NCBI GenBank assembly: GCA_034508935.3
Contig: CM067446.1
Location: 18,350,320-18,414,319, forward strand
Direction of reading: 5' to 3'
Source: Berghia stephanieae
Lineage: Eukaryota; Mollusca; Gastropoda; Nudibranchia; Aeolidiidae
Length of the DNA: 64,000 nucleotides
Shown: piece after piece, positions 38,691 through 51,020 of the stretch
Layout of the letters: each line of letters starts with the position of its first letter
Position numbering within the stretch: the first letter of the stretch is position 1
Program-made: the position numbers and the translations under genes
The notes under the pieces: generated by a model
Told to the model about the DNA's origin: nothing
Database searches by the model: none
What the model saw: only the letters and a program-made list of their open reading frames with translations

Positions 38691-38894
38691 ACCCGTTTAT
38701 TTTTAAGGGAACCCTTCCAAAAAAATAATGAAAGGAAACGCTTCATGAGACAAGGGACGTTACTCTGGATTCTTCTTCGACTATTTACCTTTCAAGTGAG
38801 AGAAATCAAACGTTTTGGTGACGGAATTGTGTAGTCGAGAGAAATATACAACTTTAATCATATATATATTTGATTTAGTGACTGTTTTATAACC

Positions 38895-41800
38895 ATGCCA
38901 AAAGTGAAAAGAAGTAAGAAGCCGCCTCCTGATGGCTGGGAACTGATTGAGCCAACGATAGATGAGCTTGATCAAAAAATGAGAGAGGGTAAGTGTAAGT
39001 CTAAAATGCAGGAAGCTGGCTCAGTGGCTCAGCATGATCTGAATGAATGATCAGTGATCAGTGCTGAGCATGGACCTAAATGATTTGGTTCTGGGTGACG
39101 AGAGGAACTTACGGAAGGCCTCTCTGTGTGACTCTTAATCTGTGTGAATAACATTGATTTAAATTTGAAATTAACGATAACCCAATGACCGAGGACGAGA
39201 TGCTGTCTCTCATTAGAATTAGAAAAGCGATATCTAGAATGGTGTTCGGTGTTGTTATTTTTCGTGCCACAGTAGGCAGTTTGATATTTTTTCAAAAATT
39301 AAAATTAAATTATAATTATTTTTTACATAGTCAGGTGGGCCTTCAAAAATCATTTAATATGGCACCTTCCTTTTACTTTTAGATCTAGTAGGCACTTGCA
39401 AGAAGTAGCTCTCGCGAGTTGAAAACAGGCGAGGATTTCTGTTTCCGTTTTTGAGGGGAAAAAATTTAGGAGTGATTTTAAAATGCTCATTCTTCTTTCT
39501 CAGTGGAATGAAATGTCATGTATTATATATCATTGGAAAGGGCATAAAATTCTGCATACAATGATGCTAATATTATTATCTTCCTATATCATGATTTTGA
39601 TAAATCTTTGCGTAAAGAGAGTATATGTGTTTAAACGCTTATAACTTTTAAACCAGAGATGGTCCTTCTTAATAAAAACAAGTCCTTCTGAGATACATAT
39701 TAAAGTAGCTTCTCTAAAAATTTCAGAGCAAAATATGTTTGCACTCAAAAGTTAGAGCTCCCCAAAAAACAGTAATTGGCCTCGATTGTTTACAGAAGCT
39801 GCCATTTTCTTATACTGATTCACTTCCTGTCGTCTGCTAGGTTTGAGAGATAACTTCGTCAATCCACATCAAAACTTTACATCTTTATATCTTACAAAAT
39901 ATTCCATTTATGGAAGTTATTTTTGTTTTAAATTATTCTATTAATTGGCGTTTTCATGTCCATGCATTCATTTTATAATTTACAATTCTCTTCCTTTTTT
40001 TTTCCGATTGATTTTTCACTGTTGATTTTGACGTTTTTCATCCTTTGACGGACGTCTGTCCAATTTAGGGGAACGGGGGAGCGGAAGTTTTTAAAATCAC
40101 CTATTTTCGACTATTTTAAACACTAATACTCCACCTCAAACATTCATCAGTCCATATCTCTGCTTTTATGAGGTCTATTTTCATTTTGAAAAGTTCAAAG
40201 TGAACAACTAAATGACGCCGATTCAGTGGTGTATTTGGTCTATCTACATGTGAATAAATATTTAATTGTCGACTTTTCCAAAATTCCAATAGGTCATTCA
40301 TTTGCATGTCGTGATCTATTTTCCCTTGATTTCAGCTGTTTCAGCTCTAAACTATACCTTTCTCTCTCAATAAATGATTATTTTTCTGTTTGCAATGAAT
40401 TACAGAGATGTTGAATTACCACATGTAAAAATTTCAAAGTTGTATCTGAAGCCGTTTCTGAATTATACTTGATTATCCATTGGGTTGCTGTGTTTTGGTC
40501 ACATATTTTCCTATTAAGCTTCTATAGAGATTTTTCACCACATAAAAGGTCATAACTTTTTAACTAGTTGAGATAGAGCGATAATTTTTTCACTTTAGTA
40601 AATGTTTCACTCCCCTTTATTTTTCTACGCTAAATTAATACCGATACCACTATTTGAAAAATTCTTGCAAGTGCCTAGATCTAGGATAAACGGTTTCAAC
40701 GTTATGATGATTTTTCAAAATTTACGAGTTAAATTTACGATTGCAAAAAGTTCAAAATCTGTGACTGAGAATCCCCCCCCCCCCACAGGACAGCATCTCG
40801 ATAAGATGGCTACTGATTGAAACTGGACTTAAAAGCATAGAGAAAAGAGGGTTGGTCACTTGTGGCCAGAATTAAACATACTGCGCTGCCTTCAATCTGG
40901 ATGAAATTTGACATAGACATAGATAAATGAATTATCTAGAGATGCATATTCTTTTATTTTTTTGCTACCTCAATTTTTAACAAAATTACAAAAGTTTTAA
41001 AATGGCGCAATTTTTATCAAATCATGATTTTTGACATAATGTAATCACATTGATTTCTAATTAAATGAAAGCGTAATCTCTGCTCTTTAAAATGATACCA
41101 GAACCATTCATATATATACTGTGAAAAATAATGCAACAGTGATTATGGGAAATTGTGTTATTCAAATTTGAACCCAAACTAGTGCTTCACTTTTCCAATG
41201 GCTAATCGGCACCTGTCTACAGGCTGGAATCAGACTACCTAGCCACAGGAAGCAATAGTGAAGTGCCACATTTGCCACGCAAAATAGCCAATGATTACCA
41301 TCTTCCATAACAGACCATAAAAAAAATTAAATCATTAAAATGAAATCCTACCCTTTAAAACGGTTAAGTGGTCAAGATTTGAAGATGCATCAATATGCTT
41401 ACTTTCTCCACAAAAAAAAAAAAAAAAAAAAGCATGCCTAACCTGATTACTGATACTGAATAGACGTCTAATTCTGAATTAATTTTAAAAGTTACATTTG
41501 AAATTATTCAGTTCTTAGATACAGCTTTCTAATTTGTTTTTGTTTCCTTTCTTTCTTTCAGCTGAGACTGATCCCCATGAAGGCAAACGTAAGGTTGAAG
41601 CATTGTGGCCAATATTCCGTATCCATCACCAGAAGTCTCGATACATTTATGATCTCTTTTACAGAAGAAAAGCTATCAGCAGAGGTAAGCTACACGTTAA
41701 TAGGTTTTCAACTGGGGTTTCCATATGATAATTGTTTATCATTACTTACTTCCTGTGTCATCTCATAAGAGGTCGACCTCCCAGTTTTGTACCAATTCTG

Positions 41801-44800
41801 TTTATGTTTTTCAATTTCCTGGCCGTCAACATTTTCAATAATTCCGGGTGCAGGGTGAGAATATTTCAGACTTATTTGTCTATGTTTATCATAGAGTATA
41901 AATTTTCAATATCCTGTTGCAAGAGGTCCTGGTAGCTCACTTTCCTCACATGCAAGGTGACCAGCATCTGTCACTGGCACAGTTGGGGTTTTTTTGTGAC
42001 CATTCTGTCCATGATGCATTGACGGGGTAGCTTGGTATGTTAAACCTGGCAGAGAGCGTTTTACTTAAAACCAGCATAATAGACCATGGTACTGCTGTCT
42101 GTTTAAACGATAATAGTAATAATGTAAATAATTTGTACCAAGCCTGTTCCATATAAAAACAGCTCTAGGCATCTTTTCAATACAATATCATTGCCACAAT
42201 CACAGTTCAATCGAAAAAAATAAAGATATAAAATGCCACAGTAACTGGAGTAAACTTTAGTTCATTCTACTTTAGGTTATTTTTAAACAAATTAATATAC
42301 AGTTGTTTTGTTTTCTTTTATGATATTTATCTATGATTTATCAGGAGCAAAATAGCTGGATTTTTTGTCTGAATTTCAGTTTTAATATATTAAAATCAGA
42401 TTTACCTGATATCATAAATTTATTTTTGGTTCAAGTTCAAGATCAGTGTCGTAATATGCAAAATGCACTTTGCCCATCCCTACAGATGTTTACACAATTT
42501 ATGATTTATTCTTCCTATCTGTTACAATGAACTTCATAATAAATAGATTTGTAATGTTTTGCTGAAATTGTCACTGTTCTCAGCTTCTAAAATTTCTGGT
42601 GGGAGGCTCTTCCTTTCTCTGATAGTCCTTGAAAAAAGACAGTTCGTAACATGTTTTTTTAAACCACAAAATCTTTAAAGCATTTTAAGTTTATAACTAG
42701 TTGGTTTATTATAAGCTAGCTATCCAGTACCATGGTGAAACAATCCAATTTTACACAAATATTGCAAGGAAAACAATTATATTTTACTTAAAATAGGAAA
42801 AATTGCTAATTTATTGACAGATGAAACGGAAAGAATTTGAGGTGTTGGAAATGCTTTTACTATTTGCTTGTATCTATTTATGTGTGTTTGTGTGTTACTG
42901 ACAGCAAACTCTGAATACTCATTCCATCATAACTCAATAAGGATTTCTATCATTTATTTTTTATATAGCCAAAAATTTTCTTTTTCCATGACGGGGAAGG
43001 GATTTGCATATTGACAGTGTCATTCCCTTATGTTCAGAATGCCTTTCAGGTAATCCCCTACTTATTTGGAACACTTAGGCGCAGTATAAAAAGCACATCT
43101 TTAGCACATTACAGATATTGCTTTGCATAAATTTTTGTTTGTCTCTCCTGTAAAATTTTGTCAAAACCAACAATTACATGGTTAGAGAATAGCAAGGTCT
43201 TTACATATTCGAGTTTGCTGTAATACACTTCAATCACACAAAAATATATCATTATTTAATAATCACTCTACGGGCACAAGGTGAAATTGTTCAGTTCATG
43301 ACATAACTTACTTTAATAAGCCAAAATCAAGTCCCTTGATTTGCAGTTTAGACTGTTTTAAATTTTATTTTTATGACATGTTTCTCATAGTAAGTAATAT
43401 GATGAAAACTTATAATTTGGTACAGTTGTTTTTGACATTACAAAATAGTAGACTATAGCATTTAACCAAGTTTTCAAAATGTTCTTGTAGATAATGATAG
43501 ACTCAGGCTTACTATGTGGTTTGAAATGAATTCCGTATATCAAATTGCATATGGTTGAATTGAAATCAGCTTCAATTTTTGATAGCATAGAAAGTATATT
43601 TACAATCATCATGATTTTTAAAATGTTTTCTCATGTATTTTTTTGTTTTTTTTTTTTTTGGGGGTAATTTTTACAGACTTGTTTCCACTTTGAAAACACA
43701 CACAACAATGAACACAAATAGAGAGAAAGATGCCTCAGAAGTCTTTTTTTTTTTTAATATTTGAATCGTACTTTGTAGACAATCATAGATATATGAGTAG
43801 GTGATTTTCTAACCTGATAAGTCACATTTTCATTATTCGGATAACACTGCGATTTTTTGTAATTTATTTAGTGACCTTAAAGAGGAAAATATGTGTCTTG
43901 TTGGCCTCATAGAATAATGCATTGATTGTTTTGAAACTTCACAAATTTTCTCTGGTGAATTTAAGGATTCCAATAGATTCCAATTCATTTCTATCTGGAT
44001 GTGACCTACTGGGTTTTGAAAGTCACTACCAAATATATTGATGTGTTTTGCTTACCCAAAACGTTATTATTCAATCAGTTTTATTTTTTCCTCTTTTATA
44101 ATGTCCAGAGTTATATGAGTACTGTCTGAAAGAGAATATTGCAGACAAGAATCTGATTGCAAAATGGAAGAAGCAAGGGTATGAGAGCCTTTGTTGTTTG
44201 AGATGTATTCAAGTCAGGGATACAAATTTTGGAGCTAATTGTATTTGTCGTGTTCCTCGATCCAAATTGGAGTCGGTAAGTTTTCTTCTTACAGTGGAAC
44301 CCACTTGACTTAAAGACTAAAAAGATATTTTTATAAACCAGAAATAATTTGGAATAAGACTTTTTTTTTTCTATGATTATCATTATTAACAAGTGTTTTA
44401 CAATGAAAACACTTTTTAGCGACCCCCCTTGATTTTTTTCTGATTCTCTATAGAGTGAAATCCTGATAAAATCAAATCCACCAGACCAGAAAGATTGGTT
44501 GGTTATGCAAGTTGACTTTACCCATATCTGTGGATAACACTTAGAACAGAAAATTTATGACCAAAAAGAGGTGTTGACTTTGTCATCTATGTGGTCTAGT
44601 GGTATGGCACTCACCCTTGGATCGGAGGATCCTGGGTTTAAGTCCCACTATGAGCTGCGCATATTTGTCCTTGGAAATGGCACTTTACTCATATTTTCTC
44701 AACGTATTCAAGTGTAAAATGAGTTCCTGAGTGTTGACGTAATGCAGATTCCATTGCATTAAATAGTCCCTCAAATTTTGGTTTAAGCTGGCAATGAATG

Positions 44801-46228
44801 TCATTCTCATTTCGGCAGCACTAAATCAAATCTAACAATTATAGGATACAGGAGGTGTTGTAAATTGACCGTAATTAACTCACTCAATCCTAGATAATTT
44901 TGCTACTTTTCATAATTGGAAAAAATATATATATAAAAAATGAGCATGTGCATAGAGAGAGGTCTAGTTTTATTCGACTACCATTAATATGTAAAAATTT
45001 AAAACATTAGCTTTGATACTATACCTAAATTTGTCTCATAAAGATGTACAGTAGAACTCGGAAATAGCGAGTTCGAGGGGTCCACTCCTGATTACTCGCT
45101 ATTTCCGAGTTCTCGCTATTCCCAAGTTGCCAGGAAAGGTTATAATATTGCTGGTTATTCCCCTCAGTGTGTAATTCGAGTAAAAGCCATCGACCCTATT
45201 TCAATTTCTTCACAGAAGTGGCAGAATGCTTGGTTTTTTGTTGTTTTTTGTGTTTTTGTGTTTTTTTCAAGTAAAATCATGACTAGAAAAAAAACAAGAA
45301 CATAGAAGTGTGTGTGTGTGCGCGAGTGTTTGTATGCACTCGGCATGTTTGATGAGGTAAGCAAGCGCATCACTCAATCACTGACCCATTGAAATGGTTC
45401 CACACTCCCCTCTCTTGCTGATCGTGTCATTCGTTAACGATGCTACTCGCTGACCGATGCTGCGAAGTGAGGCATGTTGACATGTGCTTACCTCGCGCGT
45501 CGCGTGGCACCACATTGGGTGAATAATTGACCCCCACCCCCAATACACACACGCAACAAACCCAACCCCCACCCAAATGTGTTTCGCCTATTATGTACTA
45601 CTACAGACTAGGCTACTATGTAATATTACTCGTAACGAAAAATAAGAAGAGAAAAGAGGCGAGGCTAAAAATATTTAAATTGCCATTGTCTCTTGTTTTG
45701 CTTTACTTCGTTCGCAGTCCTAGGCTGGGGCAGGAAATGCTCGTTATTTCCGAGTTGACCTCTTTTTCATACTCGCTACTTTCATGCTAATTTTATTGAC
45801 TCAAATAAGGGAAAAAAACGGGGATTTAGATTTTACTCGCTATTTCCGAGTTCTCGCTATTTCCGAGTACGTTACTTTCATGTTCTACTGTAATAAATAG
45901 GCATGGGGTAAAAGTAACCTTGGTAAACTACGGATATAGTCTGTGTTAGGGTTGAGTGAGTTAATTCAAAATTGTACAAAATTTTATACATAATAAGCCC
46001 TCTATTTTAGAACAGGTGTGTTGGTTTAGTTTCCAAACATATTTCTTTATTCTTCATTTTGCCTCTGTTTTAATAAAGGAAAAAATCATAATGAAACGCC
46101 AACTTTTGTTCTTATTTTATGCTACTGAACCTTACCTTCAATCATTTCATTTTTATTCATACAATTTGTTTTCACAGGGAAAGATTGTGGAATGTATTCA
46201 CTGTGGATGTCGAGGCTGTTCTGGTTAA
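38895..46228 (+). CDS. BUD31: BUD31 homolog (G10 family), 4 exons, 144 aa
   Basis: Spliceosome component of the NTC-related/activated B complex, acting in nuclear pre-mRNA splicing. Exons: 38895-38988, 41562-41684, 44109-44275, 46178-46228. They sum to 435 nt with the stop, giving 144 aa, the same length as vertebrate BUD31. The sequence starts [20 protein letters not shown], continues with [18 protein letters not shown] and [18 protein letters not shown], and ends [11 protein letters not shown]. All the cysteines of the C-terminal zinc-cluster region are kept. Every intron is GT..AG; the first two are phase 1 and the third phase 0. Intron 1 holds a 1289-bp TIR transposon and intron 3 a Tigger-like MITE and a SINE fragment, all away from splice sites. 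AATAAA motifs lie near 46338 and 46795. The identification is near certain because this is one of the most conserved eukaryotic proteins. Confidence 0.98.
39389..40677. mobile_element. 1289-bp TIR transposon, copy 2 (BUD31 intron 1)
   Basis: Same 16-bp ends (TAGGCACTTGCAAGAA) and same 1289-bp length as copy 1. Flanked by a different 7-bp duplication, GATCTAG, at 39382-39388 and 40678-40684. Only scattered substitutions and a few one- or two-base indels separate the copies, so both moved recently. It lies about 400 bp into BUD31 intron 1. Confidence 0.93.
41000..41560. other. BUD31 intron 1 remainder, nothing recognised
   Basis: AT-rich unique sequence from the TIR element to exon 2, with an A run at 41409-41430. 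Introns 2 (41685-44108) and the rest of intron 3 are likewise unique apart from a weak tRNA-like segment near 41925-42060. Confidence 0.6.
44584..44760 (+). repeat. tRNA-headed SINE (type 1), 3'-truncated, BUD31 intron 3
   Basis: TGTGGTCTAGTGGTATGGCA and a B-box-like CCTGGGTTTAAGTCCC, then the ACTCATATTTTCTCAACG body. The tail is missing. Confidence 0.75.
45049..45890. mobile_element. Tigger/pogo-like non-autonomous DNA transposon in BUD31 intron 3
   Basis: An 842-bp element between TA dinucleotides (45047-45048, 45891-45892) with ends CAGTAGAAC and GTTCTACTG. Next to both ends lie copies of a CTCGCTATTTCCGAGTT motif in both orientations. No transposase frame. The ends and TA target are those of the pogo/Tigger branch of Tc1/mariner. 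Confidence 0.82.
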
Positions 46229-46299
46229 GAGGGATACTTCTCATGAAGGATTGAACGACAATATTGTATTCATGTATTATTAACTGTAGATGACAATTC

Positions 46300-48240
46300 C
46301 ATGTTGTTTAGAGGTTTTCACTGAAATGAAACTGTGACAAATAAATGATTTCATTGTCATGTATCACCTGGTTAGTCAATATTGTAAATCTTATGCTCGT
46401 AGGGAGTTTAAAAGAGGCCCAGAATGCTTCATTTTTTCATGTTTTTCGGAGAAGCTGGACCCCATGTTTCTCTTTGGATGTCTATCCACTCATGGGGGGG
46501 GGGGGGGGGGGGGGGGGGGGCAGAAGAGAGAGAGAGGTAGGAAGGGAATATTTTATTTAATGCGCTCCAAGTACAGCCCAATTCGGCAGGAAAAAATTGT
46601 GCGGATGTTTGTTCCATGACCTTCCTCTGTTTCAAAAAAAAATCCCATTTTAAAGAATGTTTGCGTTTTTGGTCTTTTTTTTTTATTTCAACTTCATTTT
46701 ATTCCACATGAGTGGTTGAAATGGTCAGAAAGAATGTAAGATTCGACTTGTAAATAGAACATTTGTATGAATTTATTGTGAGTACATGAGAAAAATAAAG
46801 GTTGAACCAACCATTTTATGTTATGGCATTTCTTTTTATTTATATTTTAAACTATCTTTTACTCATTTGTCACCAGATGTGTCAATCTAGTACATCAGTC
46901 CTCATTTATAAACACAGTCCTCGAATCAAGCACAACGTGCTTATATAACCATATCTTGCTCATAAGCGGATTCAGATTTTGTTGCCAAGTTTATTGTCAA
47001 TGCTCATATTACAGTAAAAAAGAATGTTTTCCTCTGAGTTTCCAAATGCATACAAATTGATATGCACCAGGTTGCAGGCTTGAAACTACCATTTTCCCAT
47101 AGAGAAAGGTCAATTTTATCATCTTTATTTGATTTGAGTTTTATGAATTAAGCTAAAAATTCTTTATTTTAAGTACCAGGTTCATCCAGAATTCATACTG
47201 TTACACATTTGATGGAGATCCTGGATTAGCGTTTGTGACAATGTGAGACTATGGATGACCTTAGCCTGACACAGGGACGGATTGCTCCGATAACTGATAT
47301 CTACCTTTGCACACTATCCCTCTTTGTCTTCTTTTCTTTTTTCTTTTTTTCTTGGGCTCCTGTGATTAGAGTTTTTCATATGCCTGGTTATCCCAGTCTT
47401 CTCTTTGAAAGAAAAAAAAAAAAGACATCTATCCTTCGTTTTCTTTTTTTTAAAACAATAATAAAATAAGGCTAGGGCTATTGGTCAGTACTGACCCCCA
47501 GGCGCTAGCACCTGCAGGTCAGTACTGACCAATAGGTCTTGGTGTCTATTGGTCAGTATTGAACAACAGGTGCCACCGCCCACAGACAACCTCTTTTCTA
47601 TCTGTGCCACCGCCTGCCATTGATCAGCACTGACAAACATCAGGCCTGATGTCCTTTGTGAAGGAACATTACAATATTTTCTAGATGATAGATTCTGTGG
47701 ACTGTAAAAAGTACTGTTCAAAAACGAATTTAACAGCTTATAAAAAACATCAAAACAATCAACACAGAACGTTTTGGGCTCAAATCCCTTCATCCAATAA
47801 TAACAAAATAAAATGGTTTCAAAATGATGAATAATTTGTTTTTTACTGCATTTGTTAAAGAAAAGTTTTAATCCAAAACATTCCACAATATTTATTTAGT
47901 TTTTATTTGAAACTGTTAAATTCGTTTCTGTACAATAATAGTTTCTGGACAAATACCTAGCTGATTTTTTCACAAGAGGAGTCTCCAAAGTTTTCAGACA
48001 CCCAAACAGAACGGAAAATAATTATGTGTAAAAAGTGTTGCCAAGATACTTGTGTGTCTGAAAGTGGCCTCCTTGTATCAAGTTGAATATGGCGGCATTG
48101 CGCTTTTTCACTCGGTGCAGAAACAGTCTAGACGGAGCAAAGCATCTGGTGGAGCTCAGCAATGCAACATGTTGGGAAGGAGATTTCAGGACTGTATATA
48201 GTATATAGCATGGAAAAGATATTAAAATAAGATAAATCCT
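46300..48240. other. BUD31 3' flank
   Basis: AATAAA motifs near 46338 and 46795 and a 27-base G run (46494-46520). Then unique sequence with the inverted repeat at 47478-47535 and a SINE-like TTTTGGGCTCAAATCCCTTC near 47770. No coding region recognised. Confidence 0.6.
47478..47535. other. 19-bp perfect inverted repeat
   Basis: CTATTGGTCAGTACTGACC at 47478-47496 pairs with its complement at 47517-47535 across a 20-nt GC-rich spacer. A third, imperfect copy of the motif follows at 47545. It is about 1.2 kb downstream of BUD31 and on neither strand is it clearly followed by a terminator-like run. Confidence 0.8.
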
Positions 48241-48249
48241 TCAGATCCT

Positions 48250-48435
48250 CAGGCCTACAGGGTTGGAGTTTATCCCAGTTTCTATAGCGTGAAATGGACA
48301 AAAGCAATTGTTTGTCACACTTTGGATAGGATGCTAGCCCATCGCAAAGTACTTTCCATAAGATCTAACAGAGCCAGCTACCCAATGGTTAATCTTGGTT
48401 CCTTTGCATGTTAAGATGACCTATCGGGACCCCTT
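48250..48435 (-). repeat. tRNA-headed SINE (type 3), diverged
   Basis: The plus strand shows GGAGTTTATCCCAGTTTCTA, CATCGCAAAGTACTTTCC and, at the head end, CCTTTGCATGTTAAGATGAC and CGGGACCCC. Same order as 32860-33045. Confidence 0.7.
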
Positions 48436-48744
48436 AATTCATAAATAACGAATTACATTAATTTTTCCTCATGGACATAATTTTAAGTTTATCTCAAGAA
48501 AAGAATGAGATAACCCAAGCGTCAACACAAATGCAGCCCCACAAAAAATCTTAAGAGTTTGTAAGAAGGGGAAAAACAATATGCTAACAATGGGACTCAA
48601 ACCCAGGTCTCTCATGGTGGAAGTCCAGTTTCATTGAGACTATCTCGCCTCCAGTAGCCTGAATGGATAAATTGATATGGTATCCTGTCAAGACAAAGGT
48701 TGAAATCTGGGAGCTGGGAATCTTGTCAAAGGAAGTCGGATTCT

Positions 48745-49495
48745 TCAGTGGTAGAAGGGTCAATTTAGTAACACTAAAGCTGGAAGGGTCAATTTGACTG
48801 ATCAAAGGTTGGTTTTCAAGGGAAATAACTTCTTCCAGAGGAGCAAAAAAGGGGCCCGTAACCTGTCTGAGAGCGGTATTTAATCAAGAGAGGTTAATCC
48901 AGTAAATATATTTGTGCACTTGTCATGGTTGCGTTATATCCCTTGAATTTAAATTAAAGTATCCATGACTCATTAACATTATTATTATAATTATTAAAGT
49001 AGTTCTTCAGAGCCATTTGGCCCATGGAGCCGGTTTATCACGGTTTCTATAGCATGAAACAGACAATAGCAATTGCTTGCTACCTTTTGGATAGGACATT
49101 AGTCTATCGCAAAGTACTTTCCATTAGATCTAACAGGCCCAACTACCCAATCACTGCTGGGGGATTCATAAAAGAATATCGATCTGAGATCTGATTATCA
49201 TTATTATTTTATCATTATCATTATTAATAGTATTGTTATTATTATTATCATTATAATAATGTCACGGAGACTTAAATTTAAATTCAAGGGATATAACTCG
49301 ACCATGACCAATTCTTTCCTAGTGCACAAATGTATTTACTGGATTAACTCTCTTGATTAAATACCGCTCTCAGATAGGTTACGTGCCCCTTTTTTGCTCC
49401 TCTGGACGATGTTATTTCCCTTGAAAACCAACCTGCGATCTGTCAAATTGACCCTTCCAGCTTTATTGTTACTAAATTGACCCTTCCACCGCTAA
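48745..49495. repeat. Foldback repeat with ~210-bp arms
   Basis: 48745-48955 and 49268-49495 are reverse complements. Shared blocks include AGGGTCAATTTAGTAAC, CTGGAAGGGTCAATTTGAC, GGTATTTAATCAAGAGAG and CAAGGGATATAAC. The ~310-bp spacer contains a type 3 SINE fragment. Confidence 0.8.
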
Positions 49496-49499
49496 AGCC

Positions 49500-49537
49500 C
49501 CATTATTATTATATTATTATTATTATTATTATTATTA

Positions 49538-49616
<79 letters not shown>

Positions 49617-49617
49617 G

Positions 49618-49679
<62 letters not shown>

Positions 49680-49681
49680 TT
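49500..49681. repeat. ATT microsatellite
   Basis: About 180 bp of ATT repeats with two small breaks, directly after the foldback repeat. Confidence 0.95.
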
Positions 49682-49814
49682 TATGTAAACAAATTCATTG
49701 ATTGGATTAAAGCTCCAGGGTTTATTGGGGGATTGTTATTTTTTTTTTTTACAGTGAACAGTTAGCGATATGATCGTGTCCATCTTCCCATGAGGCCATA
49801 CAGAACTATTTCCC

Positions 49815-49981
49815 ATTTCATACCTAGTAGAGCCGTGGAGTCGGAGTTTATCCCTGTTTCTTTTATGTGAAAAAAAACAATAGCAATATCTTGCTGCCCT
49901 TCGGATAGGACGCTAGTCATTCGCAAAGTACTTTCCACCAGATCCAACAGACTCTGCTATTCAATCACTGCTGATTGGACT

Positions 49982-50051
<70 letters not shown>

Positions 50052-50115
50052 CAGAAAAAAATGTTAACTTCATTCGGGATCAATCTCGGCCCTTTGCATG
50101 TGAAGCGAGGGCTCT
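49815..50115 (-). repeat. tRNA-headed SINE (type 3), interrupted by a 69-base G run
   Basis: GGAGTCGGAGTTTATCCCTG, CATTCGCAAAGTACTTTCC, then the G run at 49982-50050, then CCTTTGCATGTGAAGCGAGG. A further partial copy lies at 49005-49165. Confidence 0.7.
49982..50050. repeat. 69-base uninterrupted G run
   Basis: 69 consecutive G inside a type 3 SINE. Shorter G or C runs occur at 20048-20068, 24411-24431, 46494-46520, 52956-52983, 54914-54934, 61042-61070, 62383-62403, 63676-63693 and 63812-63832. Confidence 0.9.
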
Positions 50116-50565
50116 CCCCATTCATACATAAGCAAAGGGGTAATGATGGAAAAGTGCCTTACCCAAGGACAAATAATGTTTGTCGCCTCATCAGTTGCCA
50201 AACACACTCTTGTTTGAACATCCAGTCACTAGGTATACATGATTTTATGTCCCCGACTAAATCATGAAAATATCATGTTATGTCATAACCTCTTGCAAAG
50301 TGTATTGTTAACAATTTTAGCAAGTAATACTTTTCTTTTAATCTCAAACCGTCAGGGGAAAGATCAGTTGGTTTGGATAGTTGCATACTTTAGATTAAAA
50401 CGAATAAAAGTTGAATGCCTCTCAAAGAAATTGTTTACGAAAGGCCTTAATAGATTTTTTACTTAAATTTAAGACAGAGTCTCTCTTTCAAAAGCGTCTT
50501 TCATTTGTCTTAAATTGATTGATCTAATGGATCATGATGATAATGTTTTTATTCTACTAGTAAGG

Positions 50566-51020
50566 TTAGTTTTTAGGGGTTTTACGGCAATTGTGAACTT
50601 TTGTGTCATTTCAGCGCAAGTAAAAGATTAGATATGTGAAAAGTTGCAGATTTGAAGTTAAAGGTGACCAAAAAAAAAAATGTGGGACAATCGGGATTGG
50701 TTCGAGTAAGATACTATGAACAATCAATCATTGTGCCTATTTTGACATTACAAGTCTCATCCAGGTACTAGCAAAGAATCCTGCTATGAAGGGCACAAAT
50801 ATTTACAAAGTACCTAAAAACTATAATAGTACAGAGAGAAAAAAATAATAACTTTTAAAAGAAGGAACTATACATTTGACTGCCCCCCTGCCAGGACCAT
50901 GTAAGAGCCGAGCAATCTCTATCTAGAACAAAGACAGAGAGCAACATGGAAAGAGAAAACAGACGTCACAGCACGAGTGACATCTCCGCCCACCATGGGA
51001 GGTCAGAAGACCCGCCCAGC
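50566..51020 (-). repeat. ~525-bp retroposon family, diverged minus-strand copy
   Basis: The tail is at 50566-50640 (reverse complement TTGCCGTAAAACCCCTAAAA) and the 5' part at 50870-51020 (reverse complement GGGCGGGTCTTCTGACCTCC). The middle is poorly conserved. Confidence 0.65.
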
